From positions 1 to 35,688 of the forward strand of contig SKKS01000107.1 in NCBI GenBank assembly GCA_007123625.1: 35,688 nucleotides of DNA, in the 5' to 3' direction. The notes under the pieces were generated by a model. The model did no database searches and was not told the DNA's origin. It saw only the letters and a list, made by a program, of their open reading frames with translations. Positions 1 to 7,633 of this stretch are shown piece after piece (position 1 is the stretch's first letter; the number at the start of each line of letters is the position of its first letter). The position numbers and the translations under genes were made by a program. Source of the DNA: Paracoccaceae bacterium. Lineage in GTDB: Bacteria; Pseudomonadota; Alphaproteobacteria; Rhodobacterales; Rhodobacteraceae.

Positions 1-1
1 G

Positions 2-151
2 GACGACATCGCCCCGCATCTGCGCGAACTGGAGCCGAGGGCCGATGAGCTGGGCCAGCGGCTGCGCGACTTGTTCGACCAGTTCGGTGGCCTGCGCGCT
101 TTCCACCCGCCCGAGGTGCTGCCCAACGGCGACATAATTCTGCGCCGCTGA
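2..151 (+). CDS. C-terminal end of an unidentified protein (partial)
   Basis: Only the last 49 residues are inside the window, ending in a TGA at 149-151. The piece is charged and helical-looking, with leucine and arginine spacing typical of an amphipathic helix, then a proline-containing tail ending LPNGDIILRR. Third codon positions are mostly G or C, as expected for coding DNA here. I do not recognise the family. The same frame stays open after the TGA for 29 more codons, rich in Pro, Asp and Glu, up to a TAG at 239-241, so the stop could be a recent nonsense mutation or simply the natural end. Confidence 0.6.
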   Translation, partial: DDIAPHLRELEPRADELGQRLRDLFDQFGGLRAFHPPEVLPNGDIILRR

Positions 152-285
152 CAGGGCCTCGACTCGCCTGTCCCGGACGATGCGCCCGAGGCCGACCCCG
201 AAGCCGAGCCCCCGCACGTGACAGAGCCGTTCGAACTATAGCCGGTCCGACGGCTGCAGGCGCGCCCGCACCGGTCAGGCCGTGC

Positions 286-495
286 TCAACCCGTCGCGAT
301 CAGCAGCACAACGATCAGCATGCCGATCGCGGCCGGCACCATCACCGCCACCAGCCCCGGCAGGCCAAAATTCATCGCGGCAATAACGATGATGTTGAGA
401 AACACCAGCACTGCCGCCCAGAAGGGCCAAGGCTCTTCGGCGTTACGCCAGTTGCGGTTGGTTTCGGGGGTCGTGATTTTGGTTGTGTCGGTCAT
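286..495 (-). CDS. Small two-helix membrane protein, unknown function
   Basis: A 69-residue protein with a polar N-terminus of about 23 residues followed by two hydrophobic stretches, roughly residues 24-43 and 46-68, so a hairpin inner-membrane peptide is likely. The start is supported by AAGGA about 6 nt upstream of the ATG. It shares a layout and short motifs with the next gene on the same strand (583-774): an EPW-x2-W-x-AVLV entry to helix 1 and a GLPGL turn before helix 2. This suggests a tandem duplication or two members of one family. No enzymatic motif is visible and I do not know a function. Confidence 0.7.
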   Translation of the reverse strand: MTDTTKITTPETNRNWRNAEEPWPFWAAVLVFLNIIVIAAMNFGLPGLVAVMVPAAIGMLIVVLLIATG

Positions 496-582
496 GGCAT
501 TTCCTTTTCAGGTTGTGCCATGATCTAGGATCGCCCCGCCGCGCTGCAGCAGGGCAGATTGCCGCATCCGCAAAAGGTGACG

Positions 583-774
583 TCAGCCCAGGACAACCCA
601 GGACATCACAATCAGCATCACGCCGCTCAGGATCACGCCCAGAACCGCCAGCCCGGGCAGGCCGCCTACCAGTATGCTGCCAACGATCAGAAGGACCGCC
701 ACCAGAACGGCAATCCAGATGCCCCAGGGTTCGGGTTCGCGGTGCGGTGCGGGGCGGGGGGTGGTGTCAGCCAT
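583..774 (-). CDS. Small two-helix membrane protein, paralogue of the neighbour
   Basis: A 63-residue protein starting MADTTPRPAP. An in-frame ATG two codons further upstream (780) lies only 1 nt from GGAGGA, whereas the ATG at 774 has a GGAGG spaced 8 nt, so I chose the latter. After a proline- and charge-rich N-terminus come two membrane helices (about residues 18-38 and 42-62). It repeats the EPW-x2-W-x-AVLV and GLPGL motifs of the protein at 286-495, in the same order. The two genes are 87 bp apart in the same direction and may be co-transcribed. Function unknown. Confidence 0.7.
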   Translation of the reverse strand: MADTTPRPAPHREPEPWGIWIAVLVAVLLIVGSILVGGLPGLAVLGVILSGVMLIVMSWVVLG

Positions 775-852
775 TGTCATGTCCTCCGGACGGGATAGCG
801 CGCGCGTCCGGGACGTTATGCCACAGTGCAGAGGGTATGGGCAACCGCGCGC

Positions 853-1500
853 TCAGCGCAGTAGTTGCGACAGAAAGCCACCCAGATCGTCAGTGTGGTG
901 TTCGATATGCGGCGCCGCAAGCGGCTCGGGCGCGACATGGACGGTGCGCATGCCCATGGCGTGCGGCGCGGCCAGGTTGCGCGGGTCGTCTTCGAACATC
1001 GCCGCCGTGCCGGGGTCTATGGCATCGATCGCAAAGACGGTCTCGAACGCGGCGCGCTCCGGCTTGGGGCGGTAGCCTGCGTGTTCGACCCCATAGACCG
1101 CATCGAACAGCCCCGAAAGCCCGCGCCCTTCCAGTACCCGCCCCGCATAAGGGGCCGAGCCATTGGTGTACACCACCCGCCGCCCGGGCAGCGCTTCGAT
1201 GCGTGCGCGCAGGTCCGGGTCCGGTGCAAGGGCCGAGAAGTCAATGTCATGCACCATTTCCAGATAGTTCTCCGGCGCCATGTCGTGTTCGCGCATCAAT
1301 CCCGCAAGCGTGGTGCCGTGTTCCATCCAGTACTGATGGCGCAGGCGACTGGCGGTGTCGCGATCAACACGCAACGTATTCATGATATACACCGTCATCC
1401 GCACGTCGATCTGATCGAACAGGCGGGTTTCGGGCGGGTACAGGGTGTTGTCGAGATCGAACACCCAAGTGCGGACATGGTGAAAGCGTTCAGCAGGCAT
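853..1500 (-). CDS. HAD-family pyrimidine 5'-nucleotidase
   Basis: A 215-residue haloacid dehalogenase-type phosphatase of the pyrimidine 5'-nucleotidase group, a cytoplasmic enzyme expected to remove phosphate from UMP/CMP-like substrates. Seen in the sequence: motif I FDLDNTLYP (nucleophile D15, general acid D17), motif II VVYTNGS, a motif III lysine in RPKPE, and motif IV FEDDPRN, all in order. The frame is open upstream to 1584, but the ATG at 1500 places motif I at the usual distance from the N-terminus; the ribosome site there is weak. It is transcribed divergently from the GntR regulator at 1616 across a 115-bp gap. The family is firm; the exact substrate is inferred. Confidence 0.85.
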   Translation of the reverse strand: MPAERFHHVRTWVFDLDNTLYPPETRLFDQIDVRMTVYIMNTLRVDRDTASRLRHQYWMEHGTTLAGLMREHDMAPENYLEMVHDIDFSALAPDPDLRARIEALPGRRVVYTNGSAPYAGRVLEGRGLSGLFDAVYGVEHAGYRPKPERAAFETVFAIDAIDPGTAAMFEDDPRNLAAPHAMGMRTVHVAPEPLAAPHIEHHTDDLGGFLSQLLR

Positions 1501-1615
1501 GCTGGACGATGTAGCGCCCGGCAGCACCCGGCGCAACTGCCGCGACAATGTTAGCGCTTGCGCCTGCCGCGCGGGGCGGGGCATTGTTGCGCATCCGCCG
1601 CGAACGGGATGCCCA

Positions 1616-2269
1616 ATGACCGACCTCAGGACCCAGACCGACGCCTATTCGCTGATCCTCGATGCGATCGACGTGGGCGTCTACAAGCCCGGCGACAGGC
1701 TGGTGGAATCGGAGCTGGCCGAGAGGTTCGGTGTGTCACGCACCCCCATCCGCGAGGCGTTGCAACGGTTGGAGACGCAATCCCTGCTCGCGCGGGACGG
1801 GCGGTCGTTGATCGTGGCGTCGCTGGACCATAACCAGCTCGCCGAGCTTTATGTGGTGCGCGCGGAACTGGAGGGGCTGGCCGCGCGTCTGGCGGCGCGG
1901 CACGCCACCGCCGAAGAAGTCCGCGTGCTGCGCGGCATGGTCGAGGACGACCGCAAGCTTCTGGCCGACCCCGAGGCCATGAGCCGCGCCAACCGCCGGT
2001 TCCACAAGCAGATACATCTGGCGTCGCACAACCGGTACCTGGTACAGCAGCTTGACCTTGTGCATCGGTCGATGGCCTTGCTGGCGACCACGTCCATCGC
2101 CGCCGAAGGGCGCCCGAACGAGACGGTGAGCGAGCATCACGCGATTGTAGAGGCGATTGCCGCAGGCGATGGCGACGGGGCCTATGCGGCGCTGAAGGAC
2201 CATATCTCGCGCGCGTTCGAAACCCGTCTGAAGCTGGACAGCAGAAGCCCGCAGCGCAGCGGCCCCTGA
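1616..2269 (+). CDS. GntR-family transcriptional regulator, FCD (FadR-type) subfamily
   Basis: A 217-residue regulator. Residues 1-70 form the GntR winged helix, with PGDRLVESELAERFGVSRTP leading into IREALQRLE as the recognition region. The rest is an all-helical FCD ligand-binding domain: an ELYVVRAELEG stretch, a later RRFHKQIH and SEHHAIVEAI supply the Asp/His residues that bind a metal and an organic acid in this family. The open frame extends upstream to 1499, but the ATG at 1616 begins the conserved domain. It faces the HAD gene divergently. In the gap, two 9-bp arms that match inversely at 8 of 9 positions (1542-1550 and 1582-1590) could be operator half-sites. The effector is unknown. 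Confidence 0.88.
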   Translation: MTDLRTQTDAYSLILDAIDVGVYKPGDRLVESELAERFGVSRTPIREALQRLETQSLLARDGRSLIVASLDHNQLAELYVVRAELEGLAARLAARHATAEEVRVLRGMVEDDRKLLADPEAMSRANRRFHKQIHLASHNRYLVQQLDLVHRSMALLATTSIAAEGRPNETVSEHHAIVEAIAAGDGDGAYAALKDHISRAFETRLKLDSRSPQRSGP

Positions 2270-2375
2270 GGTCCGCGCGCCCGTCTGACCGGCGCGCGGC
2301 AGTGCAGAAAACCTGCGCGGTTTCGGGTTGACCGAAGTGTGAGCGCAGACTGCGACTGCGACCGCGTGATGCAGT

Positions 2376-2403
2376 TTGCCAGTGGGCGGATTTAGCATAT
2401 AAC
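2376..2403 (+). promoter_or_regulatory. Candidate ccmF promoter giving a nearly leaderless mRNA
   Basis: TTGCCA (2376-2381) and TATAAC (2398-2403) are separated by 16 bp and resemble housekeeping -35/-10 boxes. Transcription would begin about 7 nt further on, at or next to the ccmF ATG (2410). No Shine-Dalgarno sequence is visible before that ATG, which fits a leaderless transcript. This is inferred from sequence only. Confidence 0.4.
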
Positions 2404-2409
2404 CCGCAC

Positions 2410-4395
2410 ATGATCATAGAAATCGGACATTTCGCGCTGATCCTCGCCTTCGCGGTGGCGCTCGCGCAATCCCTGGTGCCGCTGGTGGGCGCTCACAAGG
2501 GCTGGTCGGACTGGATGGCGGTGGCGCGGCCCATGGCTTCGGCGCAGTTTTTCCTGATTGCCGTGAGTTTCATGGCGCTCACATGGGCGTTTGTGACCTC
2601 GGACTTCTCGGTCCGGCTGGTGGTGTCGAACTCGCATACCGCGAAGCCGTTGATCTACAAGATTTCGGGGGTGTGGGGGAATCACGAGGGTTCGATGCTC
2701 TTGTGGGTGCTGATCCTGACGTTGTTCGGGGCGTGCGCCGCCTGGTTCGGGGCGAATCTGCCAGCGACCCTGCAGGCGCGGGTTCTGGCGGTGCAATCCT
2801 CGATCACCGCCGCATTCATGGCCTTTACCATATTCACGTCGAACCCGTTCGAGCGCATGGCTTTTCCGCCCTTCGACGGGCGCGATCTGAACCCCCTGTT
2901 GCAGGACCCGGCCTTGGCATTGCACCCGCCGTTCCTGTACCTGGGCTATGTGGGGCTGAGCATGGCGTTCAGCTTTGCCGTGGCCGCGCTGATCGAGGGG
3001 CGGGTCGATGCCGCGTGGGGGCGCTGGGTGCGGCCCTGGACGCTGGCGGCCTGGGTGTTCCTGACCATCGGCATCGCGCTTGGGTCCTGGTGGGCGTACT
3101 ATGAGCTGGGTTGGGGTGGGTTCTGGTTCTGGGATCCGGTGGAGAATGCCAGCCTCATGCCGTGGCTGTTTGCGGCGGCGCTGCTGCATTCGGCCATCGT
3201 GGTCGAAAAGCGCGAGGCGCTGAAAAGCTGGACCATCCTGCTGGCGATCCTGGCTTTCGGCTTTTCGCTGATCGGCACGTTCATCGTGCGGTCTGGGCTG
3301 CTGACCTCGGTGCATGCCTTTGCGATGGACCCGGAACGCGGGGTGTTCATCCTGTTCATACTGGCGTTCTTCATGGGCGGCGCGCTGACATTGTTCGCCG
3401 CGCGGGCGAATGTGATGGAGGCCAAGGGCGTGTTTTCCACCGTCAGTCGCGAATCTGCGCTGGTGATCAACAACGTGCTGCTGGCAGTGTCATCCTTTGT
3501 GGTGTTCGTGGGGACCATGTGGCCGCTGATCGCGGAAATGCTGTTCGACCGGGTGTTGTCGGTGGGGCCGCCGTTCTTCAATACGGCGTTCACGCCCTTC
3601 ATGGTGGCGCTGGCGATGGTTCTGCCGATTGGCGCGATGCTGCCGTGGAAGCGCGGCAATCTGGGCCGCGCGGTGCGGCCGCTCGTTGGGCTGGCGGCCT
3701 TTGCAGTGGCGATGGGCGCGCTGGTCTGGGCGATGCAGACGGGGGGCTCTGTTCTGGTGCCGGTGGGCGTGGCGCTGGGCCTCTGGGTGGTGCTGGGCGC
3801 GGGCGCCGACCTGTGGTCGCGCACCGGCCGGGGCGCCGTGGCCGGGCGGCTGGGCCGGCTGGGCCGTTTGCCCCGCGCGGACTGGGGCAAGGCTGTGGCG
3901 CATTCGGGCATGGGCGTGGCGGTGTTTGCCGTGGCGGCCCTTGTCGGCTGGGAAACCGAAGACATTCGCGTGGTGCACGACGGCGAAAGCTGGCGCCACG
4001 GGGCCTATGAACTGACCCTTCAGGACGTGCAGCGGGTGCAGGGGCCGAATTTCACCTCGACCATGGCGTTCGTCGATTTCGTGCGCGACGATGGCGTGAC
4101 CGGACAGGTGCGCCCGGAGAAACGTATCTATCCGGCCGCAGGGATGCCGACCACGCAGGTCGGGCTACGCTACGGGTTGACGCATGATCTGTATGTCGTG
4201 ATGGGCGATCCGCAGGATGGCGGCGGCTGGGCGATCCGCACGCATATCAAGCCCTTTGCCAACTGGCTGTGGTTCGGCTGTGCGCTGATGGCACTGGGCG
4301 GCCTGCTGAGTCTGAGCGACCGGCGCTACCGGGTCGCGGCAGGGGCGGCAAAAGCGGGCGGAAAGGGGCCGCGCGACGCGGTGCCGGCGGAATGA
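2410..4395 (+). CDS. ccmF: Cytochrome c-type biogenesis protein CcmF (heme lyase subunit)
   Basis: A 661-residue polytopic inner-membrane protein of the expected length for CcmF, the subunit that receives heme from holo-CcmE and, with CcmH, attaches it to apocytochrome c on the periplasmic side. The heme-handling WWD signature is intact at about residues 235-246 (WGGFWFWDPVEN), and conserved His-containing stretches appear at LHPPFLYLGY (about 171-180) and around H260. A long periplasmic segment lies near residues 510-630 before a final helix. It overlaps ccmH by four bases (ATGA), so the pair is translationally coupled. In Rhodobacter capsulatus the same pair is called ccl1-ccl2. The other ccm genes are not in this window. 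Confidence 0.96.
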   Translation: MIIEIGHFALILAFAVALAQSLVPLVGAHKGWSDWMAVARPMASAQFFLIAVSFMALTWAFVTSDFSVRLVVSNSHTAKPLIYKISGVWGNHEGSMLLWVLILTLFGACAAWFGANLPATLQARVLAVQSSITAAFMAFTIFTSNPFERMAFPPFDGRDLNPLLQDPALALHPPFLYLGYVGLSMAFSFAVAALIEGRVDAAWGRWVRPWTLAAWVFLTIGIALGSWWAYYELGWGGFWFWDPVENASLMPWLFAAALLHSAIVVEKREALKSWTILLAILAFGFSLIGTFIVRSGLLTSVHAFAMDPERGVFILFILAFFMGGALTLFAARANVMEAKGVFSTVSRESALVINNVLLAVSSFVVFVGTMWPLIAEMLFDRVLSVGPPFFNTAFTPFMVALAMVLPIGAMLPWKRGNLGRAVRPLVGLAAFAVAMGALVWAMQTGGSVLVPVGVALGLWVVLGAGADLWSRTGRGAVAGRLGRLGRLPRADWGKAVAHSGMGVAVFAVAALVGWETEDIRVVHDGESWRHGAYELTLQDVQRVQGPNFTSTMAFVDFVRDDGVTGQVRPEKRIYPAAGMPTTQVGLRYGLTHDLYVVMGDPQDGGGWAIRTHIKPFANWLWFGCALMALGGLLSLSDRRYRVAAGAAKAGGKGPRDAVPAE

Positions 4396-4892
4396 GCGGG
4401 CTGCGGGCGATCGCGTGGGCGCTGGCGGTTTGCGTGCCGCTGCTGCTGGGCGCAGGGCTGATCGGGGGTGTTGCGCTGGCCGGGCCGCAACCGGACGAGG
4501 TTCTGGACGATCCGGCGCTGGAAGCACGCGCGCGGGCGCTGTCGGCCGATTTGCGCTGCCTTGTCTGCCGCAACGAATCGATCGACGAATCCAATGCCGA
4601 TCTGGCGCGCGACATGCGCCTGCTGGTGCGAGAACGCCTGCTTGAAGGCGACAGCGATGCGCAGGTGCTCGCCTTTGTCGTGGACCGCTACGGCGAATTC
4701 GTGCTGCTGCGCCCCACCACCGAAGGCGCGAACATGATCCTGTGGATCAGCGCCCCGGCGATGCTGCTGCTGGCGCTGATCTCGGCGGGGGTATATCTGC
4801 GGCGGCGCGAAGCTGCGCCCGACATCGGCCCCGACGAGTTGTCCAAGGAGGAACGCGCGCGGCTGGATTCGCTTCTGCGCGACGAAGGCTGA
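4392..4892 (+). CDS. ccmH: Cytochrome c-type biogenesis protein CcmH
   Basis: A 166-residue membrane-anchored thiol oxidoreductase that reduces the CXXCH cysteines of apocytochrome c before heme attachment and works with CcmF. Visible parts are an N-terminal signal or anchor helix (about residues 5-27), the active-site motif LRCLVCRN with C56 and C59, the three-helix domain that follows, and a second membrane helix near residues 115-136 with a short charged cytoplasmic tail. Its ATG overlaps the ccmF stop codon. It lacks the long C-terminal TPR extension of the E. coli protein, as is usual in alphaproteobacteria where that part is a separate gene. Two hairpins follow its stop codon. Confidence 0.95.
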   Translation: MSGLRAIAWALAVCVPLLLGAGLIGGVALAGPQPDEVLDDPALEARARALSADLRCLVCRNESIDESNADLARDMRLLVRERLLEGDSDAQVLAFVVDRYGEFVLLRPTTEGANMILWISAPAMLLLALISAGVYLRRREAAPDIGPDELSKEERARLDSLLRDEG

Positions 4893-4909
4893 GGCGCAGG
4901 CGTGGTCAA

Positions 4910-4947
4910 GGGGGGCTGTCAGCCCCCCTCTTGCCCGTTCCGGGCAA
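4910..4947 (+). terminator. Tandem hairpins downstream of ccmH
   Basis: Two perfect inverted repeats lie side by side. The first (4910-4928) pairs GGGGGGCTG with CAGCCCCCC around a single T; the second (4931-4947) pairs TTGCCCG with CGGGCAA around TTC. There is no long T-run, so this may be a terminator or a 3'-end stabiliser between the ccm genes and dapE rather than a textbook intrinsic terminator. Confidence 0.6.
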
Positions 4948-4950
4948 TTC

Positions 4951-4985
4951 ACCCCCCGAGGATATTTGTGCACAGATGATGGGGG
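4951..4985. repeat. Rhodobacterales-type intergenic repeat (ccccgaggatatttg...gatga)
   Basis: The stretch begins ACCCCCCGAGGATATTTG and ends GATGATGGGGG. From memory, closely similar short sequences recur in intergenic regions of many Rhodobacterales genomes. Only one copy is visible here. Its 3' end supplies the G-rich stretch just before the GTG start of dapE. Confidence 0.5.
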
Positions 4986-4991
4986 TAAGGG

Positions 4992-6155
4992 GTGGAACAG
5001 CTTGATCCGGTGGCGTTGACGGCGGCGCTGGTCCGCTGCCCGTCCGTCACGCCCGCAGAAGGCGGCGCCCTGACGCTGCTGGCCGGGGTGCTGGGGGCGG
5101 CGGGCTTCGCGTGCGAGCGGGTGGACCGGGGTGGGGTCGCGAACCTGTTCGCACGCTGGGGGCCGAAGGGCGCTGCGCGCAGCTTCGGGTTTAACGGCCA
5201 TACTGATGTGGTGCCCGTGGGCGATGCGGGGGCGTGGCGCGTTGACCCGTTCGGGGGCACGGTTGCGGATGGCCGCGTCTGGGGGCGCGGTGCATGTGAC
5301 ATGAAATCGGGCGTGGCGGCCTTTGTGGCAGCGGCGGTGGATTTCGTGCGCGCGACACCCCCCGAAGGCGCAGTCGTGCTGACCATCACCGGCGACGAGG
5401 AGGGCCCCGCGACCGACGGCACGGTGGCGCTTCTGGACTGGATGGCCGCCACGGGCGAGCGGATGGATGTCTGCGTGGTGGGCGAGCCGACCTGTCCCGA
5501 CACTTTTGGCGACATGGTCAAGATCGGACGCCGGGGGTCCCTGACCGCGACGATCACGGCAACCGGGCGGCAGGGGCATGCGGCGTATCCCCACAAGGCG
5601 CTGAACCCGTTGCCGTCGCTGGTGGCGCTGCTGGACCGTCTTGCGCGCGCAGAACTGGATGGCGGGACCGAGGCGTTCGACCCGTCGACCCTGGCGCTGA
5701 CCACGGTGGATGTGGGCAACCCTGCCTCGAACGTGATTCCGGCGCAGGGGCGGGCGGTGCTGAACATTCGCTTCAACGACCGTCACACGGGTGCGTCGCT
5801 GGAGGCGTGGTTGCGGGACGAGGCGGCAGCGGTGACCGCCGCGACCGGGACCGCCCTTGCTCTGGAGGTGCGTGTGTCGGGCGAGGCGTTCCTGACCCCG
5901 CCTGGGCCGTTGTCGGATCTGGTGGTGCGGGCGGTGGCGGAGGAAACCGGTGTGACGCCGGTGCTGTCGACCTCGGGCGGGACGTCGGATGCGCGGTTCA
6001 TCCGCGCCCATTGCCCGGTGGTCGAGTTCGGGTTGGTGGGCAATTCCATGCACCAGGTGGACGAATCCGCCGAGATCGACCAGATTGTGGCGCTCAAGGC
6101 GGTCTATGGCCGGATTTTGCAGGCGTATTTCAACGGGGGGCAGGATGGTGCTTGA
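4992..6155 (+). CDS. dapE: Succinyl-diaminopimelate desuccinylase DapE
   Basis: A 387-residue M20 metallohydrolase that removes succinate from N-succinyl-LL-diaminopimelate in the lysine and peptidoglycan pathway. The dinuclear zinc site is visible: FGFNGHTDVVP (first His-Asp), GRGACDMKSG (bridging Asp), ITGDEEGPA (general base and ligand Glu pair), a later GEPT, and a C-terminal SMHQVDE His-containing motif. RRGSLTATITATGRQGHAAY with PHKALNP begins the dimerisation lid domain. The length fits the family. Translation starts at a GTG preceded by a G-rich stretch contributed by the intergenic repeat. The downstream GNAT gene overlaps its last 11 bases. Confidence 0.93.
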   Translation: MEQLDPVALTAALVRCPSVTPAEGGALTLLAGVLGAAGFACERVDRGGVANLFARWGPKGAARSFGFNGHTDVVPVGDAGAWRVDPFGGTVADGRVWGRGACDMKSGVAAFVAAAVDFVRATPPEGAVVLTITGDEEGPATDGTVALLDWMAATGERMDVCVVGEPTCPDTFGDMVKIGRRGSLTATITATGRQGHAAYPHKALNPLPSLVALLDRLARAELDGGTEAFDPSTLALTTVDVGNPASNVIPAQGRAVLNIRFNDRHTGASLEAWLRDEAAAVTAATGTALALEVRVSGEAFLTPPGPLSDLVVRAVAEETGVTPVLSTSGGTSDARFIRAHCPVVEFGLVGNSMHQVDESAEIDQIVALKAVYGRILQAYFNGGQDGA

Positions 6156-6567
6156 GATTGTGCGCAGCGATGACCTTGAGACCTGTTGGGACCTGCGCCG
6201 CGAGGTGTTCATCGACGAGCAGTCGGTGTCCGATGCCGACGAGCGCGATGGCCGCGATGACGAAGCGATCCATCTGCTGGCGCGCTGGGCGGGCCGTCCG
6301 GTGGGCACGGCGCGGATTCTGGTGACCGGGAGCACCGGCAAGATCGGGCGCGTGTGCGTGCGGCGCACGGCGCGGGGGCAGGGGATCGGCGCGGCCTTGA
6401 TTCGCGCCGCAGTGGCCGAGCTTGCCGCGATGGACGGGATCGAGGCCGCGGTGTTGGGCGCGCAGACCCATGCGCTGCGGTTCTACGAGCGGCTGGGCTT
6501 CCTGGCCGAGGGGCCCGAGTTCATGGACGCGGGCATCGCCCACCGGATGATGCGGCGCGCGGTGTAG
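6145..6567 (+). CDS. GNAT-family N-acetyltransferase
   Basis: A 140-residue GNAT acyltransferase. The N-terminal REVFIDEQ-x-V stretch is typical of the ElaA/YjcF-like branch. The acetyl-CoA pyrophosphate loop follows as RGQGIGAALI within motif A, and motif B ends in ALRFYERLGF. The ATG at 6145 lies inside the dapE coding region and gives an 11-bp overlap, so the two are probably co-transcribed and coupled. The acceptor substrate cannot be told from sequence. It is convergent with sufE, whose stop is 15 bp away. Confidence 0.85.
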   Translation: MVLEIVRSDDLETCWDLRREVFIDEQSVSDADERDGRDDEAIHLLARWAGRPVGTARILVTGSTGKIGRVCVRRTARGQGIGAALIRAAVAELAAMDGIEAAVLGAQTHALRFYERLGFLAEGPEFMDAGIAHRMMRRAV

Positions 6568-6582
6568 GGGCGCGGCAGGGTA

Positions 6583-7008
6583 TCAGGCGGCGGCCTGCGT
6601 CGCGATGGCGTGGATACGCCCGACCATGGCGCGCAGCCCGTTCGAGCGTTGCGACGACAGGTGTTCATCCAGCCCCAGCCTTGCAAGCTGCGCCTGTGCA
6701 TCGATCGCCGCCGCATCGCTCAGCGTCTGGCCTGAATAGAGCGCGTGCAGCACGGCGATCAGCCCGCGCACGATCATGGCGTCGCTGTCGCCCCGGAAAT
6801 CGAACCGCGCCTGCGGGCCGGTCCCGTCGATCAGCGGCTGGATCCAGACCTGGCTGGCGCAGCCGTCGACCTTGTTGGCGGGCACCTTGAGCGCGTCCTC
6901 CATCGGCGGCATGGCGCGGCCAAGCTCGATCACATGGCGGTAGCGTTCCTCCCAGTCGTCGAGGAACTCGAAGGTTTCGGCGATTTCTTCGAATGCGGCG
7001 CTGGTCAT
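6583..7008 (-). CDS. sufE: SufE-family sulfur acceptor protein
   Basis: A 141-residue SufE-like protein that accepts persulfide sulfur from a SufS-type cysteine desulfurase and passes it to the Fe-S scaffold. The active-site cysteine is C50, in the conserved KVDGCASQVW loop, and the flanking ALKVPANKV and RFDFRGDSDA-x2-VRGL segments match the family. An in-frame ATG seven codons upstream (7029) exists, but AAGG five bases before 7008 favours the shorter form. It stands alone on the minus strand, away from any suf operon in this window. Confidence 0.92.
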   Translation of the reverse strand: MTSAAFEEIAETFEFLDDWEERYRHVIELGRAMPPMEDALKVPANKVDGCASQVWIQPLIDGTGPQARFDFRGDSDAMIVRGLIAVLHALYSGQTLSDAAAIDAQAQLARLGLDEHLSSQRSNGLRAMVGRIHAIATQAAA

Positions 7009-7159
7009 TGGGGCCTTCCGTTGCTTCATTCCTGACTTAGGCGCGCAGGCGCGTCAGGTCCAGTCCCCAGACACTTCGCACACGCCTGCAAAGCGTTGTG
7101 GCGGGTTTTCAAAGCGACCGGATTGCGCTAACCCGGTGCAAGGATGAAATGAGGGGCGC

Positions 7160-7633
7160 ATGATGTACAGACCGCTGTTGGCCGGGATGGCGCTGGTGCT
7201 GGCACTTGGTGGATGCGCGTCCATTCGCGATTCGCGGGTCAACCCGTTCAACTGGTTCGGTCAGTCTTCGGAGGTCGCGACCCTGACGCCGGACGGAGGC
7301 TGGACCACACAGCTTGATAACCGCGCGCTGGCCGCCGAGATCAGCGACATGGCGGTCGAGCGTTACCCCGGCGGGGCGATCATCCGCGCCGCGGGGATCA
7401 TGCCCACGCAAGGGTGGTGGGATGCCGAGCTGGTGGCGCAGAACGAGGGGCGGCCACTGGATGGTGTACTCACCTACGAATTCCGCGTTGCAGCGCCGCG
7501 CACCCAGACCCGCGTATCCACGCCCCAGTCGCGCACGGTCAGTGCCGGGCTCCGGATCACCGACAGGCGGCTGGACGGGGTGCGCACCATTGTCGTGCGC
7601 GGGGCGCAGAACGCACGCAGTGTCCGGCGCTGA
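7160..7633 (+). CDS. Small lipoprotein, unknown function
   Basis: A 157-residue protein with a lipoprotein signal: a short basic start, a hydrophobic core and the lipobox LALGGC, which places the lipidated Cys at residue 19 and the mature protein in the cell envelope. Two in-frame ATGs (7160 and 7163) share the same AGGGG ribosome site. The mature part has NPFNWFG just after the membrane, then alternating beta-rich segments and a basic C-terminus. No enzymatic motif is visible and I do not recognise a characterised family. Confidence 0.85.
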   Translation: MMYRPLLAGMALVLALGGCASIRDSRVNPFNWFGQSSEVATLTPDGGWTTQLDNRALAAEISDMAVERYPGGAIIRAAGIMPTQGWWDAELVAQNEGRPLDGVLTYEFRVAAPRTQTRVSTPQSRTVSAGLRITDRRLDGVRTIVVRGAQNARSVRR

